From Pseudanabaena sp. CAN_BIN31 (GTDB lineage: Bacteria; Cyanobacteriota; Cyanobacteriia; Pseudanabaenales; Pseudanabaenaceae), in NCBI GenBank assembly GCA_026785865.1, contig JAJAZG010000071.1, positions 1 to 9,399 on the forward strand: a DNA stretch of 9,399 nucleotides, written 5' to 3'. Below are positions 1 to 5,817 of this stretch, one piece after another (position 1 is the first letter of the stretch; every line of letters starts with the position of its first letter). Both the position numbers and the translations under genes were made by a program. The notes under the pieces are model-generated. The model was given only the letters and a program-made list of their open reading frames with translations. It searched no databases and was not told where the DNA came from.

Positions 1-1254
1 GCTGATGAAGCCGCAGTATTTAATCGTAATTCTGACGGCATGACTTCAGCGATCGCGGGTGTACCGACGCTGACTCGTCCTGTAAATATTTTGGTTCTGG
101 GGACGATTATTCTTACCTCTGACTTACCCGATGCCCAGTCCAAACCCAAAGGTAAATACTTAGCAGAGGTCGATGACAATCTCAATGGCATGAGTGACGC
201 AATGTTACTGATCCGTTTCGATCCTGCTACTAAAAAGGTCTCTGTCCTCTCGATCCCGCGTGATAGTCGAGTTAATATCCAAGGTGTAGGTAAAACTAAG
301 ATTAATTTTGCTAATTATGTGGGTGGCGCATCGCTATCTGCTCAAACGGTTAGTCAAGTATTAGGAGACATTCCCATTGATCGCTACATCCGCTTTAATG
401 TCAGTGGATTCGGTAAATTAATCGATGCTCTTGGTGGTGTCGATGTATTTGTCCCGAAAAAGATGAAATATCAAGATGATAGCCAACGTCTTTATATCAA
501 TCTCAATGCGGGGCAGCAAAAGTTAAACGGTAGCAAAGCCATTCAATATATGCGCTATCGTCATGACGACTTAGGTGACATCGGTCGCGTCCAGCGTCAA
601 CAATCATTTTTCCGCGCTTTCATTGAGCAGAAACTCAAGCCCGAAGCGATCGCTAAATTCCCTGAAATCCTTGCAATTGTTAAGGACAATATTGACACAA
701 ACCTATCTGTTGAGGAAGTTCTCGCCGTTACTGCTTATACCTCAAAGATTGATCGCAAAAGTATTCAGATGCACATGGCTCCAGGTCGATTTAGTAACTC
801 TGGAGAATTTGACAATCTCAGCTACTGGATTTTGGATAATCGACTGCTTGCCAAGATTATGAATCAGAGCTTTGGGGGAATGAAACGGGCGGGTGCAAGT
901 GTGGTGGATGATTCACCTCAAAATATGAGGGTTGCGATCCAAGATAGTATGTCCCAGCCTGATGGCTCCAAGAAAGCAACAACTGTCCTGTCTAAGGCGG
1001 GATATGCTCAAGTATTTCCTGCTGGCGATCGCTGGACTAAGCCCCTAGCAAAAACGCAAATTATTGCTCAAAACGGCGATCGCGAAAGTGCTGAAAAACT
1101 GCGTGAGGCTCTAGGACTTGGCGAAGTATTGATCGAGTCAACGGGTGATATTGAGTCAGATATTACAGTTAGGATTGGCAAAGACTGGTTACAAACCAAT
1201 AATATTCCGCTCAAGCCTGCTGCTAAACTAACAACTAAGGCATCGCCAAATTAA
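1..1254 (+). CDS. LytR-CpsA-Psr (LCP) family protein with LytR_C domain, 5' end missing
   Basis: LCP proteins sit in the cytoplasmic membrane and transfer lipid-linked glycopolymers onto peptidoglycan or other envelope acceptors; the polymer handled here cannot be told. The frame is open from base 1 through the first ATG at 40, with no stop, and the visible protein lacks the N-terminal membrane anchor usual in the family, so the true start very probably lies left of the window. Counting from the ATG at 40, family motifs include RPVNILVLG (13-21), SDAMLLIRFDP (52-62), SIPRDSRV (71-78), KIN (87-89), GGVDVF (132-137) and QYMRYRHDDLGDIGRVQRQQ (169-188), which contains the conserved Arg/Asp phosphate-binding residues. 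Residues about 296-383 resemble the C-terminal LytR_C domain. It ends at TAA (1252-1254), just before a double terminator and convergent with rpsI. The family call is firm; the specific function is not. Confidence 0.93.
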   Translation, partial: ADEAAVFNRNSDGMTSAIAGVPTLTRPVNILVLGTIILTSDLPDAQSKPKGKYLAEVDDNLNGMSDAMLLIRFDPATKKVSVLSIPRDSRVNIQGVGKTKINFANYVGGASLSAQTVSQVLGDIPIDRYIRFNVSGFGKLIDALGGVDVFVPKKMKYQDDSQRLYINLNAGQQKLNGSKAIQYMRYRHDDLGDIGRVQRQQSFFRAFIEQKLKPEAIAKFPEILAIVKDNIDTNLSVEEVLAVTAYTSKIDRKSIQMHMAPGRFSNSGEFDNLSYWILDNRLLAKIMNQSFGGMKRAGASVVDDSPQNMRVAIQDSMSQPDGSKKATTVLSKAGYAQVFPAGDRWTKPLAKTQIIAQNGDRESAEKLREALGLGEVLIESTGDIESDITVRIGKDWLQTNNIPLKPAAKLTTKASPN

Positions 1255-1262
1255 AATTTACA

Positions 1263-1335
1263 GCAAACCAAACCTAGAATTTTTAGAAAAGCCCCGCCTT
1301 GCGGGGCTTTTGTAAAAATTCTAGGTTTGGTTTGT
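1263..1335. terminator. Very long near-perfect hairpin between LCP gene and rpsI
   Basis: The left arm 1264-1285 is exactly complementary to 1313-1334. After a single G/G mismatch (1286/1312) the stem continues with 1287-1297 against 1301-1311, around a CTT loop. The inner part, AAAAGCCCCGC-CTT-GCGGGGCTTTT, is a GC-rich stem flanked by A4 and T4 and looks like a bidirectional intrinsic terminator. It lies 8 nt after the LCP stop. The outer 22-bp arms are longer than termination needs, so this may also be a dispersed palindromic repeat. Confidence 0.85.
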
Positions 1336-1344
1336 AGGGTCACA

Positions 1345-1383
1345 AAAAAAGAGAGATTGCACTTTGTGCAATCTCTCTTTTTT
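1345..1383. terminator. Bidirectional intrinsic terminator downstream of rpsI
   Basis: A perfect 18-bp stem (1345-1362 with 1366-1383) closes a TTT loop and ends in T6 on the plus strand and T7 on the minus strand. It starts 12 nt past the rpsI stop, so it most likely ends the ribosomal operon on the minus strand and acts as a second barrier to LCP transcripts on the plus strand. Confidence 0.93.
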
Positions 1384-1395
1384 GTAATTTTGTAA

Positions 1396-1809
1396 TTACC
1401 GTTTCGAGTATTGAGGAGCTTTACGCGCCTTCTTAAGACCATACTTTTTACGTTCCTTACAACGAGGATCGCGGGTCATATAGCCTTCAACCTTGAGAGG
1501 CTTACGATTTTCGGGAGCAAGTTCGCACAATGCACGAGCAACACCCAAGCGAATCGCATCAGCTTGACCTGTTACGCCGCCACCATGAGCATTGACCAAA
1601 ACATCGTACTCATTTTCCAAACCCAAAGTTTCCAAAGGAGCTTTTACGCCTGAGATGTAGGTAGGGTTGAACTGCAAGTACAGATCGCCAGGTTTGCCAT
1701 TGATCACGATTTTGCCTTCACCTGGGACGAGGCGCACACGGGCGATCGCCTTTTTACGACGACCAGTTCCCCAGTAAACGGCACGATTAGAACGTTCAGT
1801 ATCTGACAT
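1396..1809 (-). CDS. rpsI: 30S ribosomal protein S9
   Basis: S9 is a small-subunit protein of the 30S head; in characterised ribosomes its basic C-terminal tail reaches the P-site tRNA. The 137-residue product has the family length. It carries the S9 signature GGGVTGQADAIRLGVARAL at residues 76-94, the RDPRCKERKKYGLKKARKAPQ segment near the end, and the conserved terminal SKR. The ATG at 1809 has a strong Shine-Dalgarno sequence, AGGAGA (1818-1823), 8 nt upstream. That site overlaps the TAG stop of rplM, which implies translational coupling. It is the last gene of the operon and is followed directly by a terminator. rpmE, which often follows rpsI in cyanobacteria, is not here. Confidence 0.98.
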   Translation of the reverse strand: MSDTERSNRAVYWGTGRRKKAIARVRLVPGEGKIVINGKPGDLYLQFNPTYISGVKAPLETLGLENEYDVLVNAHGGGVTGQADAIRLGVARALCELAPENRKPLKVEGYMTRDPRCKERKKYGLKKARKAPQYSKR

Positions 1810-1821
1810 TGGTTATTTCTC

Positions 1822-2292
1822 CTACTTCTGCGATGGAATAGTGTTGATGACCAAGGTTTCGGGCTGTTGAGCCTCATGAGGATGACTAGCACCCTTATAA
1901 ACCTTGAGCTTAGTGAAAAGCTGACGACCGAGGGTATTCTTTGGCAACATACCTTTAATGGCGGTTTCCAGAATACGCTCAGGAACACGAGCAATTACTT
2001 TGTCAAAAGTCTCTTCCTTCATCCCACCTGGGCGACCAGAATGTCTTCTGTATAGCTTTTGGGTGAATTTTTTACCAGTTACGGCAATTTTTTCGGCGTT
2101 GATCACAACGACAAAATCACCTGTGTCAAGGTGAGGCGTATAAATTGGCTTATTTTTGCCGCGTAAGATGATCGCGATCGCGCTAGCAAGGCGACCTAAG
2201 CGTTGACCTTCGGCATCAATGACATACCATTTGCGATCGGGATCTTTTGGTAAGTAGCTTTTATTGGGAGTAAGTGTGGTAGTTGTAGTCAT
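1822..2292 (-). CDS. rplM: 50S ribosomal protein L13
   Basis: L13 is an early-assembling large-subunit protein that binds 23S rRNA. The 156-residue product aligns along its length with bacterial L13. Recognisable segments are WYVIDAEGQRLGRLAS (22-37), YTPHLDTGDFVVVINAEKIAVTG (51-73, conserved core), ERILETAIKGMLPKNTLGR (about 105-123) and the LKVYKG / HPHEAQQPE end. A short Thr-rich N-terminal stretch (MTTTTTLTP) precedes the domain, as in longer cyanobacterial versions. It lies 21 nt after truA and 12 nt before rpsI. Its Shine-Dalgarno is weak, so translation may depend partly on coupling with truA. Confidence 0.98.
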   Translation of the reverse strand: MTTTTTLTPNKSYLPKDPDRKWYVIDAEGQRLGRLASAIAIILRGKNKPIYTPHLDTGDFVVVINAEKIAVTGKKFTQKLYRRHSGRPGGMKEETFDKVIARVPERILETAIKGMLPKNTLGRQLFTKLKVYKGASHPHEAQQPETLVINTIPSQK

Positions 2293-2313
2293 TAGTTTCT
2301 CTACAAACGAGAG

Positions 2314-3147
2314 TTATCTATGAGATTTATCTGCGAAATATATTTTTGAAATATCTCTATCAAATTTTTCAGCAAATGGATGATCGGCATAACCGATCGC
2401 CAATAAGCATAGTCCTTGTGGCGGAGCCGCATACTTGACTTCGATACGGCGTTTTTCTTGCCAGATGTTGGTAAAGGCGGCGACACTCAGGCGCGATCGC
2501 CCGACATCGACAAGCTGCCCCACCAACAAACGGATCATGCCATATAAAAAGCCACTAGCTTGAACTTCCACATGGACAAAATCACCATCCCGCCAACAGA
2601 TTGCTTCTTGAAGTTCTAGCCGACTGTGGGGACGGCTTGAACCTGCTCTTTGAAACGCTGCCATATCCTGTTCACCGAGCATCGGCTGCAAGGCTTGGTT
2701 GATCAGCTTTTCATCGAGGCGATCGTGGTAGTAATGCCAGCTAAACTGCTTTACAAATAAATTCGGGGTTGAGGCTGTGTAAATCGTGTAACGATAACGC
2801 CGCCATGTCGCCGAAAACCTTGCGTGCCAGTCGCTTGGGACTTCTACCGATCCACAGATCAAGATACCTTCGGGCAAATAACTATTAAGTACCTTTGCCC
2901 AACGTTGGGGTGGGATCAAACTTGACGTATCGAAGTGCGCCACTTGAGCCGCCGCATGAACGCCTGTATCAGTCCGACCTGCACTATGCAAAACGGTTGC
3001 TTTTCCGCAGATCTTGGCGATCGCTTCTTCAATCGTTTGCTGCACACTGGGATGATTTGGCTGTCTCTGCCACCCATAAAAGTGCGTACCTAGATATTGA
3101 ATAATCAGAGCAACACGACGGGGAGACTGAGAATCAGCAGCAAACAT
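2314..3147 (-). CDS. truA: tRNA pseudouridine(38-40) synthase TruA
   Basis: TruA converts uridine to pseudouridine at positions 38, 39 and 40 in the anticodon stem-loop of many tRNAs. The 277-residue protein has the N-terminal YLGTHFYGWQRQP segment (18-30) and the catalytic motif SAGRTDTGVHA, with the nucleophile at Asp60. The RYRYTIY strand around 116-122 and the C-terminal motif ASGFLYGMIRLLVGQLVDVGR (about 197-217) are also present. The start at 3147 lies only 5 nt after the rplQ stop and lacks an evident Shine-Dalgarno sequence, which suggests translational coupling to rplQ. Placement between rplQ and rplM is the usual cyanobacterial arrangement. Length is normal, with a short charged C-terminal tail. 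Confidence 0.98.
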   Translation of the reverse strand: MFAADSQSPRRVALIIQYLGTHFYGWQRQPNHPSVQQTIEEAIAKICGKATVLHSAGRTDTGVHAAAQVAHFDTSSLIPPQRWAKVLNSYLPEGILICGSVEVPSDWHARFSATWRRYRYTIYTASTPNLFVKQFSWHYYHDRLDEKLINQALQPMLGEQDMAAFQRAGSSRPHSRLELQEAICWRDGDFVHVEVQASGFLYGMIRLLVGQLVDVGRSRLSVAAFTNIWQEKRRIEVKYAAPPQGLCLLAIGYADHPFAEKFDRDISKIYFADKSHR

Positions 3148-3152
3148 CTGGA

Positions 3153-3587
3153 TTAGACGAGTTGCAAGATTGCCATTTCCGCATTGTCACCGCGACGGCT
3201 AATCGTCCGAACAATACGGGTATAACCACCATTGCGATCGGCATAGCGTTCAGGAGCTTGGCTAAACAGCAAGTCAACCAAGGTGGTGACGCGCTCTTCT
3301 TCGGGTAGCTGTTCTTGCTTGGTTTTGGTCATCGGACGATCTTTTACAGGTTCGCCATCTTTAACCGAAATATCGTATAAATAGGCGATCGCTTGACGGC
3401 GAGCGTGCAGAGAACCATTTTTAGCAAGGGTGATCATGTGATCGACGCTGCTACGAACGGCATCAGCTTTAGCTCTGGTCGTCTTGATTTCGCCTCTGAG
3501 GATTAGATCAGTTGTCAAAGCACGGAGGAGAGCTTTGCGTTGATCGGCAGCCTTGTTAAGCTGGGGGGTTTTACAACGGTGACGCAT
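3153..3587 (-). CDS. rplQ: 50S ribosomal protein L17 with internal insertion
   Basis: L17 is a large-subunit protein located near the peptide exit tunnel opening. The 144-residue product begins MRHRCKTPQLNKAADQRKALL and ends YTRIVRTISRRGDNAEMAILQLV, both typical of the family. As I remember it, most cyanobacterial L17 proteins have about 116 residues and run almost directly from the YLYD segment (69-72) to the LF...PERY segment (107-114). Here roughly residues 73-102 are an additional hydrophilic, Lys/Glu/Asp-rich stretch containing VKDGEPVKDRPM and KTKQEQLPEEERV. The frame continues cleanly through it, so it is not a frameshift artefact. The gene follows rpoA by 26 nt, and no clear Shine-Dalgarno sequence precedes its ATG. 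Confidence 0.97.
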   Translation of the reverse strand: MRHRCKTPQLNKAADQRKALLRALTTDLILRGEIKTTRAKADAVRSSVDHMITLAKNGSLHARRQAIAYLYDISVKDGEPVKDRPMTKTKQEQLPEEERVTTLVDLLFSQAPERYADRNGGYTRIVRTISRRGDNAEMAILQLV

Positions 3588-3613
3588 AGGTGTGTACTAG
3601 ATGGATATGAAAC

Positions 3614-4567
3614 CTACATAACTTTAGAAGCTTTGGACTCAGTTAAGGTCAAGCCAAGATGCTGTTTGAGGGCATCCATAACTTCCTCAGCCGACTTTTG
3701 ACCAAAGTTTTTGATTTCCAGCAAATCGTCTTGGGTGTATTCCAACAAATCAGCAACAGTGTTAATCTGAGCTCGTTTGAGACAGTTATAAGCTCTGACT
3801 GAGAGTTGTAATTCTTCAATGTGAATTTGCTTAGTTTCGTCTTGCTCATCACGCTCTTGGGGCAATGTGGGCGCAAGGGTGATTTCTTGCAAGGGCGAGA
3901 ACAGATTGACTAACACGCTAGCGGATTGGCTGAGCGCTTCTTGAGGTGTAATGCTGCCGTTTGTCCAAATATCGATCAGTAGAGTCTCTTTATTGATCGC
4001 ATCACCGATCCGAGCATCTTTAATCTCATATTTGACCTTACGCACAGGCATGAATACAGCATCAATTTTGAGCGTGTCAATGGGCGAACTGTGATCTTCC
4101 TTCGAGCGGTCTACCGAACGATAGCCTTTACCACGCTCAATCGTCAGTTCCATTTCCAAGGTTGCACCTTCACTAAGAGTGGCGATGTATTGGTTAGGAT
4201 TGACAATCTCGATATCAGATGGCAAAGAAAGAAAACTTGTAGCCGTGACTAGCTTTGGACCGCGCTCTACTAAACGAATGATCTGCGGTGCTGAGCTATA
4301 AGACTTCAGCACGAGTTCCTTCAGGTTGAGCATCAAATCTAAAACGTCTTCCCGCACGCCCGGAATTGTCGCAAATTCATGATTAACACCAGCAATGCGA
4401 ACAGCAGTGACCGCCGCACCCTCAAGATTGGAGAGCAATACTCGTCTGAGCGCATTTCCAATGGTAATGCCTTGCCCCCGATCTAGTGGTTCCAGTACAA
4501 ATTGGCTGTACTGGCTATTGTCTTTTTCTGTGTGGGATGCAACGCACTCAACCTGAAACTGTGCCAT
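3614..4567 (-). CDS. rpoA: DNA-directed RNA polymerase subunit alpha
   Basis: The alpha subunit dimerises to nucleate assembly of core RNA polymerase, and its C-terminal domain contacts UP-element DNA and activators. The 317-residue product has the standard layout. The N-terminal domain (about 1-230) includes FVLEPLDRGQGITIGNALRRVLLSNLEG (23-50) and the IPGVREDV loop (68-75). An acidic linker (about 235-250) follows, then the helix-hairpin-helix C-terminal domain (about 251-305). In that domain LSVRAYNCLKRA keeps the Arg (R258) and Asn (N261) that correspond to the DNA-contacting R265 and N268 of E. coli. The gene is separated from rpsK by an unusually long, repeat-rich gap of 154 nt, while downstream spacing is tight. 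No strong Shine-Dalgarno sequence is visible. Confidence 0.99.
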   Translation of the reverse strand: MAQFQVECVASHTEKDNSQYSQFVLEPLDRGQGITIGNALRRVLLSNLEGAAVTAVRIAGVNHEFATIPGVREDVLDLMLNLKELVLKSYSSAPQIIRLVERGPKLVTATSFLSLPSDIEIVNPNQYIATLSEGATLEMELTIERGKGYRSVDRSKEDHSSPIDTLKIDAVFMPVRKVKYEIKDARIGDAINKETLLIDIWTNGSITPQEALSQSASVLVNLFSPLQEITLAPTLPQERDEQDETKQIHIEELQLSVRAYNCLKRAQINTVADLLEYTQDDLLEIKNFGQKSAEEVMDALKQHLGLTLTESKASKVM

Positions 4568-4659
4568 ATTTGTACCGACTTAGTCTGCAAGAGTAAACGA
4601 AAATCAAAGGGGGATTGGGAGATAAAATAATCAGAAATTCAAGTAATGACTTGATTGGT

Positions 4660-4721
4660 TACGAATTACAAATTACTGGTTAATAGCAGTTACTAATTCG
4701 CAATTACTAATTCGTAATTCA
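4660..4721. repeat. Heptanucleotide tandem repeats with inverted copies in the rpsK-rpoA gap
   Basis: Four adjacent heptads lie at 4694-4721: TAATTCG, CAATTAC, TAATTCG, TAATTCA. Viewed with a 14-bp period, TTACTAATTCGYAA occurs twice at 4690-4717. Inverted relatives CGAATTA and CAAATTA lie at 4662-4675. TACGAATTA (4660-4668) is exactly complementary to TAATTCGTA (4708-4716), so the transcript can fold into a stem with a 39-nt loop. The array abuts the rpsK stop at 4722-4724. Such short tandemly repeated heptamers are known in filamentous cyanobacteria. I see no coding sequence or confident promoter in 4568-4721. Confidence 0.75.
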
Positions 4722-5117
4722 TTACACACGTCTGCGCTTTGGAGGGCGGCAGCCATTGTGAGGAATAGGGGTGATGTCACGGATAAGGGTGATTTCGAGT
4801 CCCGCAGCTTGCAAAGCTCTGACTGCGGTTTCGCGACCCGATCCAGGACCAGTAACCATTACTTCAACTTGACGCATTCCTTGTTCCATTGCTCTCCTAG
4901 CCGCAGATTCCGCAGCAGTTTGGGCAGCAAAGGGAGTACCTTTTTTCGCGCCCTTAAAGCCGCTAGCACCTGCTGAAGACCAAGAAATGACATCCCCTAC
5001 GGTGTCAGCGATCGTGACGATCGTGTTGTTAAAAGTAGACTGGATATAAGCGACCCCATTAGGGACGTTGCGCTTATTCTTGCGTGCGCCAGTTCTACGG
5101 GTTGTTTGACGAGCCAT
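4722..5117 (-). CDS. rpsK: 30S ribosomal protein S11
   Basis: S11 lies on the platform of the small subunit, next to the mRNA exit region. The 131-residue product has the family length. It carries NVPNGVAYIQSTFNNTIVTI (17-36), SAGASGFKGAKKGTPFAAQ (48-66), VMVTGPGSGRETAVRAL (86-102) and the C-terminal DITPIPHNGCRPPKRRRV (114-131), the S11 signature region. It follows rpsM after 20 nt, with an AAGGA rather far upstream of the ATG, so it is probably cotranscribed and translated with rpsM. Its 3' end touches a heptanucleotide repeat array. Confidence 0.99.
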   Translation of the reverse strand: MARQTTRRTGARKNKRNVPNGVAYIQSTFNNTIVTIADTVGDVISWSSAGASGFKGAKKGTPFAAQTAAESAARRAMEQGMRQVEVMVTGPGSGRETAVRALQAAGLEITLIRDITPIPHNGCRPPKRRRV

Positions 5118-5137
5118 TATTTCGTGTTAATCCTTAC

Positions 5138-5521
5138 TTACTTCTTACCTGGAGCCTTCTTCTTACCTGCGACCGTGCGACGACCGCCACGACGGGTACG
5201 CGCATTGGTGCGAGTGCGTTGTCCGCGCACAGGAAGCCCCATACGATGTCTACGACCTCGGTAGCAACCAATGTCTACTAAGCGTTTGATGCTTAAACCT
5301 TCGAGACGACGCAGATCGCCTTCTACTTGAAAGTTGGATTCTACCTCTTGGCGCAAAGTTGTTACTTCAGGATCAGTAAGTTCTTTAACCCTTGTATCAG
5401 GGCTTATTTTGGTAGCTGCTAAGATTTTTTTGGCGCTAGTCAGACCAATTCCGTATATATACGTTAGTCCTATTTCGATGCGCTTGTCACGAGGAAGGTC
5501 AACTCCTGCAATGCGAGCCAC
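5138..5521 (-). CDS. rpsM: 30S ribosomal protein S13
   Basis: S13 is a protein of the 30S head that forms intersubunit bridges to the 50S and contacts P-site tRNA. The 127-residue product starts MARIAGVDLPRDKRIEIGLTYIYGIG, contains GDLRRLEGLSIKRLVDIGCYRGRRHR (about 68-93), and ends in a basic tail, RTRTNARTRRGG...KKAPGKK, all typical. The initiation codon is GTG (5519-5521), chosen because the conserved ARIAGVDLP follows immediately and GGGAG (5529-5533) lies 7 nt upstream. It is the first gene of this operon. The genes usually upstream, rpmJ and infA, are absent. A consensus-like promoter and a leader of about 200 nt precede it instead, which makes it a likely point of operon control. Confidence 0.99.
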   Translation of the reverse strand: MARIAGVDLPRDKRIEIGLTYIYGIGLTSAKKILAATKISPDTRVKELTDPEVTTLRQEVESNFQVEGDLRRLEGLSIKRLVDIGCYRGRRHRMGLPVRGQRTRTNARTRRGGRRTVAGKKKAPGKK

Positions 5522-5559
5522 TATAAGTCTCCCAATTTGTTGTCAGTTTTTAATTTCAT
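5521..5559 (-). CDS. Possible 12-codon leader ORF overlapping the rpsM start
   Basis: An ATG at 5557-5559, preceded at 5 nt by AGGG (5565-5568), opens a 12-codon frame (MKLKTDNKLGDL). It ends at TAG (5521-5523), and the G of this stop is the first base of the rpsM GTG. The rpsM Shine-Dalgarno lies inside the mini-ORF. This geometry resembles upstream ORFs that couple translation to the next gene. The peptide has no recognisable family and chance is a real alternative. Confidence 0.3.
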   Translation of the reverse strand: MKLKTDNKLGDL

Positions 5560-5723
5560 GTTTGCCCTAAAAGCACTTGTTGAAAACCTTTTGAGGGGTT
5601 TTACTAGAATCTTTTTGGACGGATGGCTGTACAACACTATCTTCGTGAGAGCGTACGTTCTATGCAGTGGGTTAGCTACAGTCGGCACAAGCAAATTACG
5701 AAGACGTAATATTTTACAGCGAA
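5522..5723 (-). promoter_or_regulatory. Long 5' leader of the rpsM operon
   Basis: Taking transcription to begin 6-7 nt after the -10 element, the mRNA has about 200 nt before rpsM. Near the 5' end it can form ATTACG-TCTT-CGTAAT (5695-5710). Further on it can form AAAACC-N8-GGTTTT (5583-5602). No conserved gene is seen, in particular no rpmJ. The length suggests a possible autoregulatory leader, but I recognise no described ribosomal-protein-binding RNA fold in it. Confidence 0.4.
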
Positions 5724-5729
5724 CTCTAT

Positions 5730-5758
5730 AATATATTGACAATGGCAACTTCTGTCAA
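5730..5758 (-). promoter_or_regulatory. Sigma-70-type promoter of the rpsM-rpsI operon
   Basis: On the minus strand TTGACA (5753-5758) is followed after exactly 17 bp by TATATT (5730-5735): a perfect -35 and a five-of-six -10. An A-rich stretch lies directly upstream and could serve as an UP element. A perfect inverted repeat (5733-5761) overlaps both hexamers. This is the clearest promoter in the window. Confidence 0.8.
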
Positions 5759-5761
5759 TAT
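5733..5761. promoter_or_regulatory. Perfect 9-bp inverted repeat over the rpsM promoter (candidate operator)
   Basis: ATATTGACA (5733-5741) and TGTCAATAT (5753-5761) are exact inverted copies separated by 11 bp, giving 20-bp centre-to-centre spacing, or about two helical turns. The element includes the whole -35 hexamer and half of the -10, so a dimeric regulator bound here would block polymerase. Part of the symmetry could arise by chance because TTGACA is itself an arm. Confidence 0.5.
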
Positions 5762-5764
5762 TTT

Positions 5765-5782
5765 TTAAGATTGCTTAAGATT
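5765..5782. promoter_or_regulatory. Direct repeats upstream of the rpsM -35 element
   Basis: TTAAGATT occurs at 5765-5772 and again at 5775-5782, one helical turn (10 bp) apart, starting 6 bp upstream of the -35. Such spacing is usual for direct-repeat sites of OmpR-type response regulators, but I do not recognise a known box such as HLR1 or a Pho box. Confidence 0.35.
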
Positions 5783-5817
5783 ATTTTGGTTGGGGCAACC
5801 ATCGCCAAAGATGATTA

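Noticed and set aside
40..42. ATG at 40 as the start of the LCP gene
   Set aside because: The frame is open upstream to base 1, and starting here would leave out the membrane anchor usual in LCP proteins.
1251..1442. 63-codon minus-strand frame across the LCP-rpsI gap
   Set aside because: It runs through both terminator hairpins and overlaps rpsI in another frame. Its residues simply reflect the palindrome arms.
1704..1994. 96-codon minus-strand frame overlapping rplM and rpsI
   Set aside because: It is out of frame with two clear ribosomal protein genes and has no family resemblance.
4690..4721. Possible CRISPR array
   Set aside because: The units are 7 bp, contiguous and without spacers; this is a microsatellite-like repeat.
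5537..5731. 64-codon plus-strand frame antisense to the rpsM leader
   Set aside because: No recognisable protein, no Shine-Dalgarno sequence, and it lies wholly within the regulatory leader on the opposite strand.
5521..5748. 75-codon minus-strand frame upstream of and reaching rpsM
   Set aside because: Its ATG lies between the -35 and -10 of the rpsM promoter, so that transcript would not contain it. The sequence resembles no family and is not L36. Only its last 12 codons form a plausible mini-ORF.
5787..5801. TGGTTG-GGG-CAACCA hairpin as terminator of the NYN gene
   Set aside because: The stem is only 6 bp and is followed by an A-rich stretch, not a T-rich one, on the minus strand.
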